This document shows, one piece after another, positions 30,844 to 42,504 of a stretch of DNA of 64,000 bases. Both the position numbers and the translations under genes were made by a program. The notes beneath the pieces were generated by a model, which was not told the origin of the DNA, ran no database searches, and worked only from the letters and a program-made list of their open reading frames with translations. The stretch's first letter is position 1; every line of letters starts with the position of its first letter. Origin of the DNA: Symbiodinium natans (taxonomy: Eukaryota > Sar > Dinophyceae > Suessiales > Symbiodiniaceae); NCBI GenBank assembly GCA_905221605.1, contig CAJNDS010002264.1, positions 248,001-312,000 on the forward strand. Direction: 5' to 3'.

Positions 30844-31850
30844 TCTTCCCAATTGCTAGGCTGCCTCCCAGCCTGAACTCGTCGGGGGCGCCACTCCAAC
30901 ACACGAATCACCCATCGATCACGTGGCATATTTGCAATGTAAGTGGCCAATGTCCAGTAACTTGCCAAAGACTGTTCCCTCCAATTTGTTAGCGAGCTAT
31001 CATGGCAGGCATTCCGAACTTTGTTGTTCCAAGCATGAAGAGTTTCATGCCAGGGGTCATCCCATGAAATGTTTCCGGGTGGTCCCACCACTGCACGAAG
31101 CAACCTCTTGCACTCATCCGGTGCAGGTCGGGTTTGTGAATCGTTCTGTGCCCCGCTGCGAAACAAGCCACTGGCGAAACAATGGCATCAAAGAATTTCA
31201 ATTGTTTGGACAGGGAAATGTTGCGATCACGTAAAATCCAGCCATTTGCATAGAAGGATTTTGATGCTCCGCCTGCTGACAACATGCACCCAAGCCATCT
31301 GTGAGAAGCACTGCGTGGCTGAATCTGGATTTGATGATCGCTGCTTAAAACAATATGCTGGGCTTCCGTTGTTATGATCACCGTCTTTTCGGCGTTCAAA
31401 ATGAGGCCAACCTCACCAAGTGCTGCAATGAGTACAGAATGAGTAGATCCAGGGTGCAGTGCGCTTTTTCTTTAGATTTGGTGAAAAGACGGATATCATC
31501 AGCAAATCGCAGGTCCAGAAGTCGTCGTAAGCCATCTCCCAAATCAAAACCGGCCGTCCCAACCAAGTCCTTCCATGAACTCATTGCCCATTCCAAAACA
31601 GCACAGAACAAACGTGGACCAAGAACGCAGCCTTGTCTCACGCCGGCACGAATTTTACAAGCACGACTGCGATCCGAATCGCCGTGGACTGCGCCCCATT
31701 GTTCATGGTAAAGACAAAGATAAAGGGGGGATCGTCTGCCAGAGCCACTTCCAATGCCCGCGGCTCGGACTTTGGCGTCCGGATGAGTCCACGCATGCTT
31801 CAGGAGAAAAGGAAGGGCCAGCCTTTGGGTGCGTGTTTGCGCCGCTCGGC
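30844..31850 (-). pseudogene. LINE reverse transcriptase fragment (motif B to C-terminal region)
   Basis: The minus frame from 31869 has KIRAGVRQGCVLGPRLF (RT motif B) and LDLRFADDIRLF (motif C, FADD at 31506-31495). After a frame change it continues as LNAEKTVIITTEA and WLGCMLSAGG, then ISLSKQLKFFDAIVSPVACF, and after another as LLRAVVGPPGNISWDDPWHE and ASYWTLATYIANMPRDRW. This is the usual 3' half of dinoflagellate LINE ORF2. It lacks motif A and is frameshifted, so it is inactive. Its reading frame ends where the DinoSL relics begin (about 30845). Confidence 0.8.
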
Positions 31851-31859
31851 GACGCAGCG

Positions 31860-33685
31860 AAGCTCTCATGCGTCGCTGCGCAGGGTTGGGGAAGGCCCGT
31901 GCGCGTCAGCGACGAAAGCCGCATTGCAACACAGGGCTCCGCCGAGTGGCGTCGCGCCGTAAATGACGAGATGGCTGGCACGAGTGGGTCGTGTAAGGCC
32001 GTGGGGTTGGGGGCAAGCCGAGGCAAACTCGTGCGTACCAGAGCCAAGAAAAGGATCGGCCTCGGTGCGGGCTAGGAGAAAGTGGATGAGCGCCTCCGCT
32101 CCTGCCCAGGTGGACAGTACAAATTGGTGGGAGCTGTACAACAGGGTAATCGGCTGGGAAATTCTTGGGCAATGTGATGCAATGTGCGAGCAACCAGTCG
32201 TCGCAACGATGACGAGTCCGCAGCCCCAAATGGCTAGCAGATGGCGGCCCAGCGCGCTTGCCACCGCAACGGGCTTCCGCTGGACCCGACCAGCCACCTG
32301 ACAGCAGCTCAGATTCCTCCAGCTCCTCTAGCTTGTCCAGCTCTCCCCAATCGCAACCGACACCTGCCCCTGCCCACCCCGTCACCGCTTCTGATGCCCT
32401 AGGCCGCCCTGGCCAGTCTCGGCCCGTTCCCGGCTGCTCCTTCCATGCCGAATCATGCGAAGCCCGATCTGGGCGAGCGAGCATCTTGGGGCGGCGGAGG
32501 CGCTGGCGCTGGCTTCCACATCGACAGCAGCTGTGGGATGAGTGTCTGCCGGGCCCGCTGAGGCAGTGACACGGCTAATAGCTGGAATAGGTGGGGGAGA
32601 AAATGGGTCTTGAAATATCAAGACCTAATGAGATTACAAGCCCAGCCTACCGCTGCCAGACTTGGGATTCGTGACTTCATTGTGCAGTTGTGAGTTGTGA
32701 GTGCATCGCGCGAGTATGTCTCGCAGTGCCGGAGTGCCCGCAGTGCACCTAGTGACATGTTACGAGCGCATGCGCCCGTGGCGAGTTTGGTTCGAAGCTC
32801 GTAGAGCTCGTAGCAACCTCGTTGCAAGTTTGTTGGACCTGCCCACTCCGCCCAAATCGGTGGGGTAGCAGGCTGACTGCGCGCTCTTGGGTTGCGAAAA
32901 ATCAAGACCTGCCGCCGCATGCCGATGTTCCGCCACAAAAGGCATCTGTCATGCAGGGTTGTTTGTAGTTTGCGACCCCTTCTTCCCCGCCCTCGATTCG
33001 AACGCATAGTGACCTTGCCATCGCGGTATCGTTCGGGCATCGTTCCGACAACAAGATAACACAGGCCACCCATCCAAAAGTGCACTTCTGGAGTTTACGT
33101 TAGAACTGGAGTTCTGCTTATCGCTGTGAAACATGCGATTTCTCAAAACTGAAACTAGCCTCGCCTGGCTATCGCCGAAATATAGCATCAAAAGAAATGG
33201 GCTGCAGGCAGCTTCTCGAGCGCGTGGAGCGGTACGAGCGGGACGAGTGACTGTGTTGCGCGCTGTTCAGGCCGTCACGCACGCCAACGCGGAGGGCCCC
33301 ACTGACGATGACTCGGCGCTGCGCAAACGCGCGAGGCCGCTTGCCGGCTCGTGCGAATTGGTGAGGTCAGTCGCGCTCGGTCAACATGCCACGTAGCACA
33401 CGGTTCGACCTCTCGGTCGCAAAGCTACACTGTGCATTTTGGCTTATTCTGGCTATCCATGAGGCCAGCGATGACCCGGAGGCCCGAGTTGCACGTGTAT
33501 GTTCTGGGGTGGCAAGGGATGGTGCATAGTGCATACGTGATTCTTTGGCATGCATCTCTTCCCGAAATCCAGTGTTCCGATTCTTCTCCCGTCCATCCCT
33601 CCCGCAGACCTGACACACGACGTGAACTCTTTTGATCACTTTTTGCCAAAGTTCTGAAAGTTCGCCATTCAGCGCGTTTTCGACA
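31860..33685. other. No firm gene; possible retroelement debris
   Basis: A minus frame at 32297-31866 has one hydrophobic stretch (HLLAIWGCGLVIVATTGC), and another near 32350-32290 has an acidic helix (ELDKLEELEESELLSGG). Both resemble the small ORFs of neighbouring retroelements, but neither has a diagnostic motif. Confidence 0.3.
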
Positions 33686-33689
33686 TTTA

Positions 33690-34340
33690 CAGTGCCGACC
33701 CACCCACCCACCCCCGCCCCCCCCAACCCACCTCCACCCACCCCCCCCCCCCCCCCCTCACCAAACCCCCCCCCCCCCCTCACCCCCCCCCCCCCCCCCT
33801 GCGCACATCCCTGCCATTTCATTTTGAAATAATAATTCGAATTCACGAAAAGTCCTTGAAATTCAATGAAACATAGGCCAAACTAATTCAAGATCATTAA
33901 ATGCAATGAAAATATCCATTACAGCGATAAAAAATCGACAAAAATACAATTTTAGTTGCTTTGCACTTGATTTTGTCACAATTTTCAATTGACAATATTG
34001 ACAAAGTGATTAATTAAATAGTGAAAACACTTGTTCAATTTTCTCAAGTGATTTGACTATGTAGTCACTTTGTCAATATTTCCACTTGAAAATGGCGACA
34101 AAATCAAGTGCAAAGCAACTAAACTTGTATTTCTTCGAGTTTTTTTATCGCTGTAATGGATATTTTCATTGCATTTAATGATCTTGAATTAGTTTGGCCT
34201 ATGTTTCATTGAATTTCAAAGACTTTTAGTGAATTTCAAATGAAATGGCGGGGATGTGCGTGGCGGGGGGGCGGGGGGGGGTGGGGAGGGGTGGGGGGGG
34301 GGGGGGGGGGGGTGGTACCCAACCCCCCCCCCCCACCCCA
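33690..34340. repeat. Foldback element: long imperfect inverted repeat with C/G-rich outer arms
   Basis: The arms pair around a centre near 34035. Inner arms are AT-rich and closely matched: for example, CCATTACAGCGATAAAAA at 33916 pairs with its reverse complement near 34142-34159, and GCACATCCCTGCCATTTCA at 33803 pairs with the stretch ending near 34258. Arms are about 230 bases plus a C-rich run (33701-33799) on the left and a G-rich run (34265-34312) on the right. No ORF is carried. The layout resembles a foldback or MITE-like element. Confidence 0.85.
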
Positions 34341-34579
34341 AAATGAAAAGCCGCACTTCGTGGAGAACTATCAAAGTTCTCTCCAATTGTCAAGGCCGCG
34401 CCCGATAAGAGACCCAGGCTACATCGCGATGAGAGCGGGGAGGTCGCGATGCCCGTTCACGCGGCCGTTAGAATGTTGTTCCCTCTTCCCCCTCAGACTG
34501 CTCAGAACACTTCCCGGCCGCCGCTCAGTGCTCAGAACCATTCCTCATGCGTTCTGTCAGGGATAGGGTTAGGGATGAT

Positions 34580-34790
34580 CGAAGAAAATTGAAGCGACAC
34601 TGAAGAAGCAGGGGGGAATTCGGCCTCACAAATCCGCGTAAGGCGGTAATTCGGCATCACAATTCGGATCATTTGAATTTGGCGTCAGGCAGAAATTCGG
34701 CGTCGCAACTCGGCGTCGCGGGTTAAGTCGGCTTCACGCCATAATGCAGCGTCAGGGGGCATTTCGGCGTCACCACGCAAACAACGTTTC
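34580..34790. repeat. Degenerate short repeats (AATTCGGCGTCAC-like)
   Basis: About ten diverged copies of a 13-20-base unit containing TTCGGC-GTCAC or TTCGGCATCAC, spaced irregularly. No coding potential. Confidence 0.6.
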
Positions 34791-35339
34791 ATATTGCGGC
34801 ATCACAGTAGCTTCGCTCATTCGGGTTCGGTTTCTGGTCGATTCAGCCGCCCCCTTTTTCCGGGCGCCCTGTATAACTTTGAGCACTTGTTGGTGTACGT
34901 TTTTTGGGAGGCAATGGAAAAGCATGATGGCGTGTCGGTGAAACAGACTTCTCCGGTTCGTTGCCAAAGTGGAAAAACGATAGTAAGAACCAACAAGAGT
35001 AACAAGACCCACTCGAATCTGCTGCATGGCTACGCGGAGCTGCCGGAAGCGCGAAAACACTGCACACACCACGTCTTCGCCCTCCAAGTCTGGGCCGGAC
35101 GCCGGGCTGCTCAACCTTTAGCAGGAGTCACTTTGCAGTGGACTCTGTGGAGGTTTGTTGGGAGGTCTTTGGGGTTGAATTCGTGCACCAAAGACCGGCC
35201 CCTGGTTCGCCAAGCCTCCTGCGCCTTCGCACCCTACAATCTTGAGGCGGTCCTCGCGCACAGGCTGCTGTCCGCACGCGAATGGAGTCCGCGCGTCCGA
35301 CAAGTCATCGCGTGATTGCTGTCCATGTGTCGCCATGAC

Positions 35340-38300
35340 CTGGACGAGTAGGCTGGCCGAAGTAAACTAGCAACAGGCATTGCCGCTTCCAATAGGAATG
35401 CGGAGTCCGACAGGTGCCCTCAAATTACTGTCGCCGCGATCAGCGTGGGGCTCGCCGCGTTGCCACACCATGTCGCGACCCCCCCGGTGGCGGCATGCCC
35501 GCTGCTGCCGGCATCAAATGGCCGGTCATTTGGCTTTAGAAATCACTGCACTTTGCCCAGCTAAAGCGCGCGGCACGTATTGCAGCGTCCCCGCCGAGCA
35601 TGTAGTTCTTCTGGGCCCCGCGGGTGGACGCATTGCCCATGATCTATATCGCTCGGTTTCGCCGCCCACGTTGGCAGAACGCTGTTGGCAGACGCTTGAG
35701 AGCCGCCGCGACGTGCTTTGCCTCTGTGAAGCGGCTGAAGCGCAGAGCTTTTGCTGGCAGCCAGATAGCGATTGCCTTGTTTTCGGAAGCCCATGGAAGC
35801 CCTTTCGTTCGGAATGCGGACGCCTCGACCGAGACACGGGCCCATGGGACGCATGGGCAGATGCGCGTGCGACTGCGCGTCTTGAACTTGGCACCGAGTT
35901 CCCAGGCATTTTTTCGCGTTGAAGCAGGACTTGGCCTGCAGCCATCCTGGCTGCCTCTGCCAGAGTCGCGTGTGCTGCCGCGACAAAATCAACGGGGCAT
36001 GGGGGGAGCCTCCGGTCCCCAGGGCCATTCCCGTGCTTCCGAATCTCGCGCTAGTCACGGCGCCGCAAGGCGGCCACGAGTTTGGCGGTGACTGTAGGGG
36101 CGTGGCATGGGCGTGAAGCTCAACCTCACCCTGCCAAACACATGCATGCCCTGTGCATACCCTGAACAAGTAGGTGCTTGAAAAAAGATTCCTTTTTGCT
36201 CTTGCACGAGTCTCTGTGGCTTCGAATTTGCATTGATTGACTGTGCAGACAAGTTGAAGCAATGGCAGGATGCAGAAAGAGTCTGGTGATCGGGCAAGCT
36301 CTGTGCCTTCGCACGACTCTACACAGAAGCTGCTCCTATTCTCCGCAAAGGCGTGTCTGTAGCGCCTAGGCCGGAAAACCTGGACCAAGCGGGACCAAGC
36401 CCCCCAGCTCGTCTCATTCGTCTTCGTCCTCGATAAGCTCCAGAGTCGATGCTCGCATGAGTGCTGGATCCTTGGGTTGCACAGGAGATGCATCTTATTG
36501 CATCTTCCCACAATTCCAGACAATTCCACAAATCCTGGCGGCACACAAGCATGCCTTCCACAAGCATGCCTTCCACAAGCATGCTTCACAAGCAGAGATC
36601 ATCAGAGGGCTGCGCTGGCTTGAAGGGGTTGAACCGATTGAGCCGCGCCTGCTTCGGACCAGCGTTGAGCGTAATTCCGTGACGAGCGAACGACCGCCGA
36701 GCGAGCCTCCTGGCTGTCATGTGGCCCTGACCGGCCTGCAGGACCTTTGTTCACCTGCAAAGAGGAGGGCCGAAGAAGGGCTAGGCAGCTAGACGAAGGC
36801 GCCACCACAAGCTCTGCCACAAGCTGCGAATCGACGGGTCGTCTGAAACATCTGTTCAAAGCACAAGACTTCAACTGGGCCTGCAAGAGGCTTGCAGCCT
36901 TTGTCGCGACAAATGCCTCGCTCTGCCTTTGCAATCGGCAACAGCACTGCATCTTTGACTCTTTGACAGCTCCTCACCCGCAGCGGCACTCAGCGGCACT
37001 CAGCTGCACTCAGCCGCACTCAGCCCCAGGCTTCTGCGCCAAGTACTCGGAGCCAGCTCTCTGAGCGCGCTGCATCTCCTGGACAGCCATAGGAATCATA
37101 GGACAAAAACATCTTTCAGCACTTCTCAGAACTTTTCGGCAATTGCTGATGAAGAACAAACACCCTCTGTCCAGGAGAATCTCCGCTGCGTCGGTGTAGC
37201 CTTGCCACATTTCAAGGCCACTCGCCATGCAACCAGCAGATTTCACGCCTTCTCCTTGCAGACCTCCAACCTCGGCACACAACCCAAAGCTCCCTTTGTA
37301 TCGCCTTTGCCGTTGCTTTGCACGATAAGTAAGCCTGCCACCAGTGTACAAGCTGCCAAAAGCAGAAGGCACGTCATGCCTCTGCCTGCATACTATTCTC
37401 AATGACACGCTGTCACCAAAGGCCGGAAAAAGGCGCACTTGAGGGCCTCAGCCTCTTGTGGAGAGTAGTCCGGAGAAGGCGTGAATTGCGGAGAATTGCG
37501 GATAATTGCGGTAATTACTAACAGTCTCGGATTGAGCTGGTCGTGTAAAATGGCTGCGGGGAACAGACTCCCAGACCACCGGTGGGTCACTCAAGAACTC
37601 AAACATGACGTCATCACCTTCACTTTTGGGTGTGCCGCCCTATCCATGACTCCATGACCTAAACCCCCTACTGCACTCGAAGCTGAACCTATCCTCTGTC
37701 AACACGCAGCTTTCCCTATGGGAAAGACTCTGCTGGCTTCAAATTGTTAAAGAATCCGAAGCGCATGCTTGATGACAATGAAGTAAAGTGACCGTGGGAC
37801 TGCGATGGCGACACTGACTTACTGCATACTGCATACTACTGCATACAACTGCATACTACTGCACCGTGCGCACCTGTCAGTGTCAGCAAGCTCGTCTCTG
37901 ATTGCTTGTTGGTTCGGGAGGCTGTCGCTTCTGCGATGCCACCGAACCGGCCCAAAGGGGCACGGCGAAAGCACACTCAAGCTTCAGGGAACGAGAGTGA
38001 AGAAAGAGTGCGGTAGAGGCCCGCTTAGCACCCGCACGACACCGGTCCGCTGTCAGAGCTGAGCAGTTCTAAGCTGTACTGAGAACTGAGAACTGAGAAC
38101 CGTTTCTGATCGGTTAGTGACAGTTAGTGACTCCTTGTGCCTTGTGCGAGAGGAGCACTCTTCAGAACATGTTAGCACAACACTCCACCACACCAAACAT
38201 TACACACACATCAAAAAGAGGTGATGTTGTCACCTCTGTTGTTACAAGCAGAATGGGCTTTAACAGCCCACCCCCTGTGAAGCGTGAAACCATCAGAGAG

Positions 38301-39400
38301 GAGCGAACCTCATCAAGCATGTCCCGAAAGTTGCATGCCTTGCCTATTTTGTGCGTCCCGAGCCTCTGTCATCACGGTTTGCCGTGCAGGTGCACATGAA
38401 GAGCGTAAAGAGGGACGAAGTCCTGGTTGGATTTGGGAACCTGAGATGTTAGCGTTGGCCAAACGTGGCTCTCCGTGCCACACAGGTACGTGTCACGCTC
38501 ACAATGGCAACGTTTATAGCAACCCAAGTTGGGGCACATGGAAGTCAGCTGAAGGCTTCTGTGCCGCGTCTGTACTCATTGACACGAAGTCACGACAAAA
38601 CTCGTCTTTTTTGCCCAGTAGCCGAACTGGGTCGCGGTTGTTCGACCTCCTTGTTCCAAAGTCGTTCAGGTGTGTCCTGTGGCAGCTGCGACAGCACGGA
38701 AGAAGCTTGGGGCACCAACATTGCGTGCCTTGAACCACACGCCTGTGTGAGGATCGCGCAGATACATCCCCTGGCACATGTCTAAACTTGCAGAAATCGC
38801 AGCAGCACACAGGCATCTTCGCATGCTCCTCTCCAATCACAGCAACCAACTCATCCAACTCCAATAGGCTACTCGTTAAAATCGCCTTCAAGCCCTGGCC
38901 CGGGTAGATGCCGTACTTTGCAAAGGAGGTGGCGGAGGTCTTGAACCAACCTCGCATCGTCTGGACTCCAAGGCCAACTCCATACTGCGATTCCATCACT
39001 TTCAGACTTTCGGCCATTGGTGGCCATTGCATCTCAGCCCGCTGCGCTGGTCTGGAGTCTGGTCCGTCGACTTGCCCTGCGCCACAGGGCATTGGAGCAG
39101 GGTCAGCGGCAAACTTCCAAAGCAAATGCAAGCCTCTGCATACGTCTAACAACGGTTACTATGCGATGCATTGAGCATGTGCGTGTGTGGGTGTGTGAGG
39201 TCGCTTCACACGAAAGCAGAGGGGGGTCTTGAGGTTTGGAATCGGGCATTTCTAGCTCGCCCTGCCTAGCAAAAAGACCGACCAGATTTGCGGTGATATC
39301 AAAAGATGATGTACCTGCAAAGAAGTTCTCCGTCTCCGTCTCCGCCTCCGCCTCTGCCTCTGCCTCTGACTCTGCCTCTGAATGTCTCTGTCTCTGTCTC
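35340..39400. other. No gene supported; scattered short repeats
   Basis: Long but motif-free frames overlap on both strands (35380-35922 plus, 36589-35561 minus). Local repeats include CAAGCATGCCTTCCA units near 36547-36590 and GGCACTCAGC units near 36980-37025. A minus frame at 39100-38820 (LKVMESQYGVGLGVQTMRGW) looks coding and may be a host exon of unknown function. Confidence 0.3.
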
Positions 39401-39410
39401 CGTCTCTGCC

Positions 39411-39715
39411 TGCGTGTTGTGTGTTGCGTGTTGCGTGTTGCGTGTTGCGTGTTGCGTGTTGCGTGTTGCGTGTTGCGTGTTGCGTGTTGCGTGTTGCGTG
39501 TTGCGTGTTGCGTGTTGCGTGTTGCGTGTTGCGTGTTGCGTGTTGCGTGTTGTGTGTTGTGTGTTGTGTGTTGTGTGTTGTTTGTTGTGCGTTGTGCGTT
39601 GTGCGTTGTGCGTTGTGTATTGTGTGTTGTGTGTTTGTTGTGTGTTGTGTGTTTTGTGTGTTGTGTGTTTTGTGTGTTGTGTGTTGTGTGTTGTGCATTG
39701 TGCGTTGCCCTCCGT
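39411..39715. repeat. Heptamer satellite (GTGTTGC)n grading into (GTGTTGT)n
   Basis: About 20 perfect GTGTTGC units (about 39411-39550), then GTGTTGT, GTGCGTT and GTTTGT variants to about 39715. A CTCCGCCTCTG-type run precedes it (39329-39405). Confidence 0.95.
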
Positions 39716-41199
39716 TACACAAACCATTCCTGCGCGATCAAAACATGTCCACTTCGGCCTTTTCCGTTTTGAGATGTATCGTGCCCAAGGGTGCATGCTT
39801 AGCATGAAGAGATGGGACTGTGCAAAGCTGCTGTTTGCGGGGTTTGCGATCTACACAGGAATTCAAAGTTGGCTGGAACGTTGAAAAGCCCTGCTGACTG
39901 TGGGCCTGTGCCTGGCCACTTCACGGTTGGAAGCGCTCAGCCGCTACAGCTCCAGCCGCAAAATCATGCGACGTGGTCCGATTTTTTCGAAGCACGGAAA
40001 ACTACGAATAGCTACGGAACTCTGCCCGAACTGCATCTTTCTTGCGTGGCATGGCAGGCTGTGCTGGAAGTTGCAACAGAGGACAGGTTTCTCCTCAAGA
40101 TCCGCCTTGGACGGCCATCTGAAGCTTAATCTGGGACATGTGCCGCTGGCTGTCTGGATCTGGGACTTTCAAGTCTTTCAAGTCCATAAGGTCTACGAAG
40201 CGGCGTTCTGGCACGTGCTCGCACGTCAGACTCAACGCCAGGGACCCAGTTCTGAACTGAGACCTTCGGAACTGCAATCCCTGCTTCAGACGCTCGTCGC
40301 AAGGCTTCGAATCTTTCCCTGGTACTAGCAGCCGTGGCAAGGTATCAGTCATTCCGAGACACATGGCTTGCTATGTTAGACTTGTGCCAAAAACGCTGCG
40401 CAAATGAGCAGCAAAATGCAACGTACATGCTTGCAGATAGCAGTAAATAGCAGCAGATGGCAGCAGATGGCAGCGGATGGCAGCAGATAGCCCCGGATCG
40501 CCTGCTGGAAATGTGTGGAAGCCATGCGTGCCATCCGCAACTGAGCCGAGGCACACTACACATGCTACACATGCTACACATGCTACAGGATGGCACACGT
40601 GCAAAAAAACTTCCCAATCTCCAAAGCGTTCTGAACCGTTCTAGGCCGTCGGCCGGATGTGGTCCATCAAGGCGCATTGTGTTCACTGCCAGCGTGTGAT
40701 CCGAAGTGGACCGAGTGAGCCTCAGCACACGGCGTACAGACCGTGCTTGGCTTGCTGCATGGGGCCATATGGGGCCTCTGTTTTTCAGGGAGAGTGCCCT
40801 GTCTTTGACGTTTCACGTTTCATGGAGGAAAAAACTGCAAAGGAGTCGATCTTGAGGTTGCAAGCCAGCAAACTCTACAGGTGTGATCACGTTAAGGCAT
40901 GCTTGATCTTCGCGTGCCAGCCCTGAACTGGCAGAGTCTCTGGCCTTGATGTCTGGCTGAACAAGAATACTGGCGTTGGGGTCGGAAGATTCTGAATCGA
41001 GAATGCTTCATCGGTTGCAGGCCGTAGTTCAAGCTGCTGAGGCATCGTGAAACTTGCTGAGGCGTGGGCCAAGAATTTCGGTCGTAAAGCTCCTGCGTGC
41101 GCGGCCTGCGTGGACATTTAACCTGAAGCCTTAAGACATTTCGACTTTAAGAGGGCCATCTAAGGAGATGCCAACATACAACGACAACCCTCTCGCATG

Positions 41200-41242
41200 A
41201 CACGTCATGACACGTCATGACACGTCATGACACGTCAAGTCA
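41200..41242. repeat. Tandem CATGACACGT decamer
   Basis: Four adjoining copies of a 10-base unit, CATGACACGT, each with partial internal symmetry (ACGT core). Confidence 0.9.
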
Positions 41243-41731
41243 TGGCACATGAAGTCTCCGGCGCAACTGCCTGGACAGCTTGGGAGCCGGGTGACCGATC
41301 TTGAGGTCCGTCATCGCCTTTGCTTCTCTCTAGAAAAGCACTGGTAAAAGGAGAGGGGGGAGCCAGAAAAAGAAGGAAAAGCGCACTGCGCACTTCCCTT
41401 TTTCCCCTTTCTCTCCAAGGCAAAAGGTTGCTCTCTTTCGGCTCCAAGGCTGTGGCCTGGAGGGTTCTCTGGGGCACCTCTGACCAAGCTTGAGCCTCCC
41501 TGATGCTGCAGAATGCGGCATAGAGAGCTGCATAGACAGCTGCATAGCGAGCTGCATGTGATGTTCATCATATGTTCCATCAATTTCCGCCCCTCCATGT
41601 TCATCGAAAGCTTATGAACCCGTGCAAGGAACAGCTTTTTTGCACTTCTGAGGGCTCGTAGCCGTCGCAGCCGTCGTAGCCTATTCTGGGGAGCCTATAA
41701 AGGCAATCAGGCTCCCTTACTGCCGCACTTT

Positions 41732-42436
41732 CTAGATGGCAGATCCTAGCACGACGTTCCACTCCTTGATGACGTAGGATGGCACCTGCCGAGCACGGAT
41801 CCTAGCGAAGCCCTCCAAAGCCCTCCTGGCCCTGCAAATCGCCCAAGGGCACCAATCCGTTCGCGACGTACGGGTCCTCCTTGACTAAAGCCTCCACCTC
41901 GTCCCGCTCGATCCTTCGGAGAGAGCCCTTTCTCAACTTTTGGCCATGGTGGAATTGGGCGGCTATGTGGACTGCTGGTGCGGGCTGCGTTGTGCCATGG
42001 CTCCCTCGCAACACAATCACCGCGCCGGAAGGAGGGTCGAAAGCTCCTCCAAGCAGCACCTAACACGTCTCAGCTTGCACGCGGCCACACAAAGCTTTAG
42101 AAAGGGTGAAGCATCAGCCACCAACATCCACCCAACCACCTCCAACCGGCACCAACTGGCACCAACTGGCACCAAGCACCAACCTGAACCAACATCTCCC
42201 CGCCTGACTTGCATCTGCCAGTCTCTTCCAATGTGCCAAGTGTCCTTCATGGACACAGATGGTAGTCATATCTGGTACTGGAGGGAATAGGATGAAGGGA
42301 AAGCGACAGCTTTTGAAAGCGAGAAACAATGAGAAACAGAGCTGCTGCTCTCCAGTCCGGCTCGATGTGGAGCTCGCTTCTCCAAGATGCCCTCCACGTA
42401 GTCCTTGGAGGCGAGAACGGCGCGAATGACGAGCTC
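41732..42436 (-). CDS. YCII-family protein in five very short exons
   Basis: YCII-related proteins are small ferredoxin-fold proteins of mostly unknown enzymatic role. Exon pieces on the minus strand, in order: about 42436-42355 (LVIRAVLASKDYVEGILEKR then APHRAG), about 42245-42195 (GHLAHWKRLADASQAG), about 42065-42013 (VLLGGAFDPPSGAVIVLRG, preceded by a TAG acceptor), about 41915-41850 (IERDEVEALVKEDPYVANGL) and about 41772-41732 (SYVIKEWNVVLGSAI, stop TAG). Joined, these give the family order RxPHRxxHL, GGxFDPPxGxxxxxRG, EVxxxxxxDPYVxxGLV and IKEWNVVxG with nothing missing from the core. The start codon and any first exon upstream of 42436 are not identified. Introns of 80-130 bases nearly match the exons in size. 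Confidence 0.75.
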
Positions 42437-42471
42437 TGTCCATCATGCTTCCTCTTTCATCTCACTTTCAC

Positions 42472-42472
42472 A

Positions 42473-42500
<28 letters not shown>
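42472..42500. repeat. (TC)n microsatellite
   Basis: A pure CT dinucleotide run of about 28 bases just upstream (minus strand) of the first YCII exon seen, where it forms a purine tract on the sense strand. Confidence 0.9.

Positions 42501-42504
<4 letters not shown>

Noticed and set aside
34560-34575. GGGATAGGGTTAGGG as an interstitial telomere
   Set aside because: Fewer than two units and not a run of the expected telomere repeat.
35561-36589. 342-residue minus-strand open frame, with a 180-residue plus-strand frame (35380-35922) overlapping it
   Set aside because: High Cys/His/Arg composition, no domain or repeat signature, and open frames on both strands at once; GC-rich sequence gives such frames by chance.
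37544-37560. AAAATGGCTGCGG resembling the 5' part of the spliced leader on the minus strand
   Set aside because: One mismatch, no leader 3' end, and no cDNA-like sequence following.
39252-39884. VACCVLR- and TQHATRN-repeat 'proteins'
   Set aside because: Translations of the heptamer satellite; similar peptides appear in every frame.
40345-40728. Cys/Met/Ser-repeat frame (CSMCSMCSMC)
   Set aside because: It reads through a short tandem repeat (ACACATGCT) and a CAGCAGATGG-type run.
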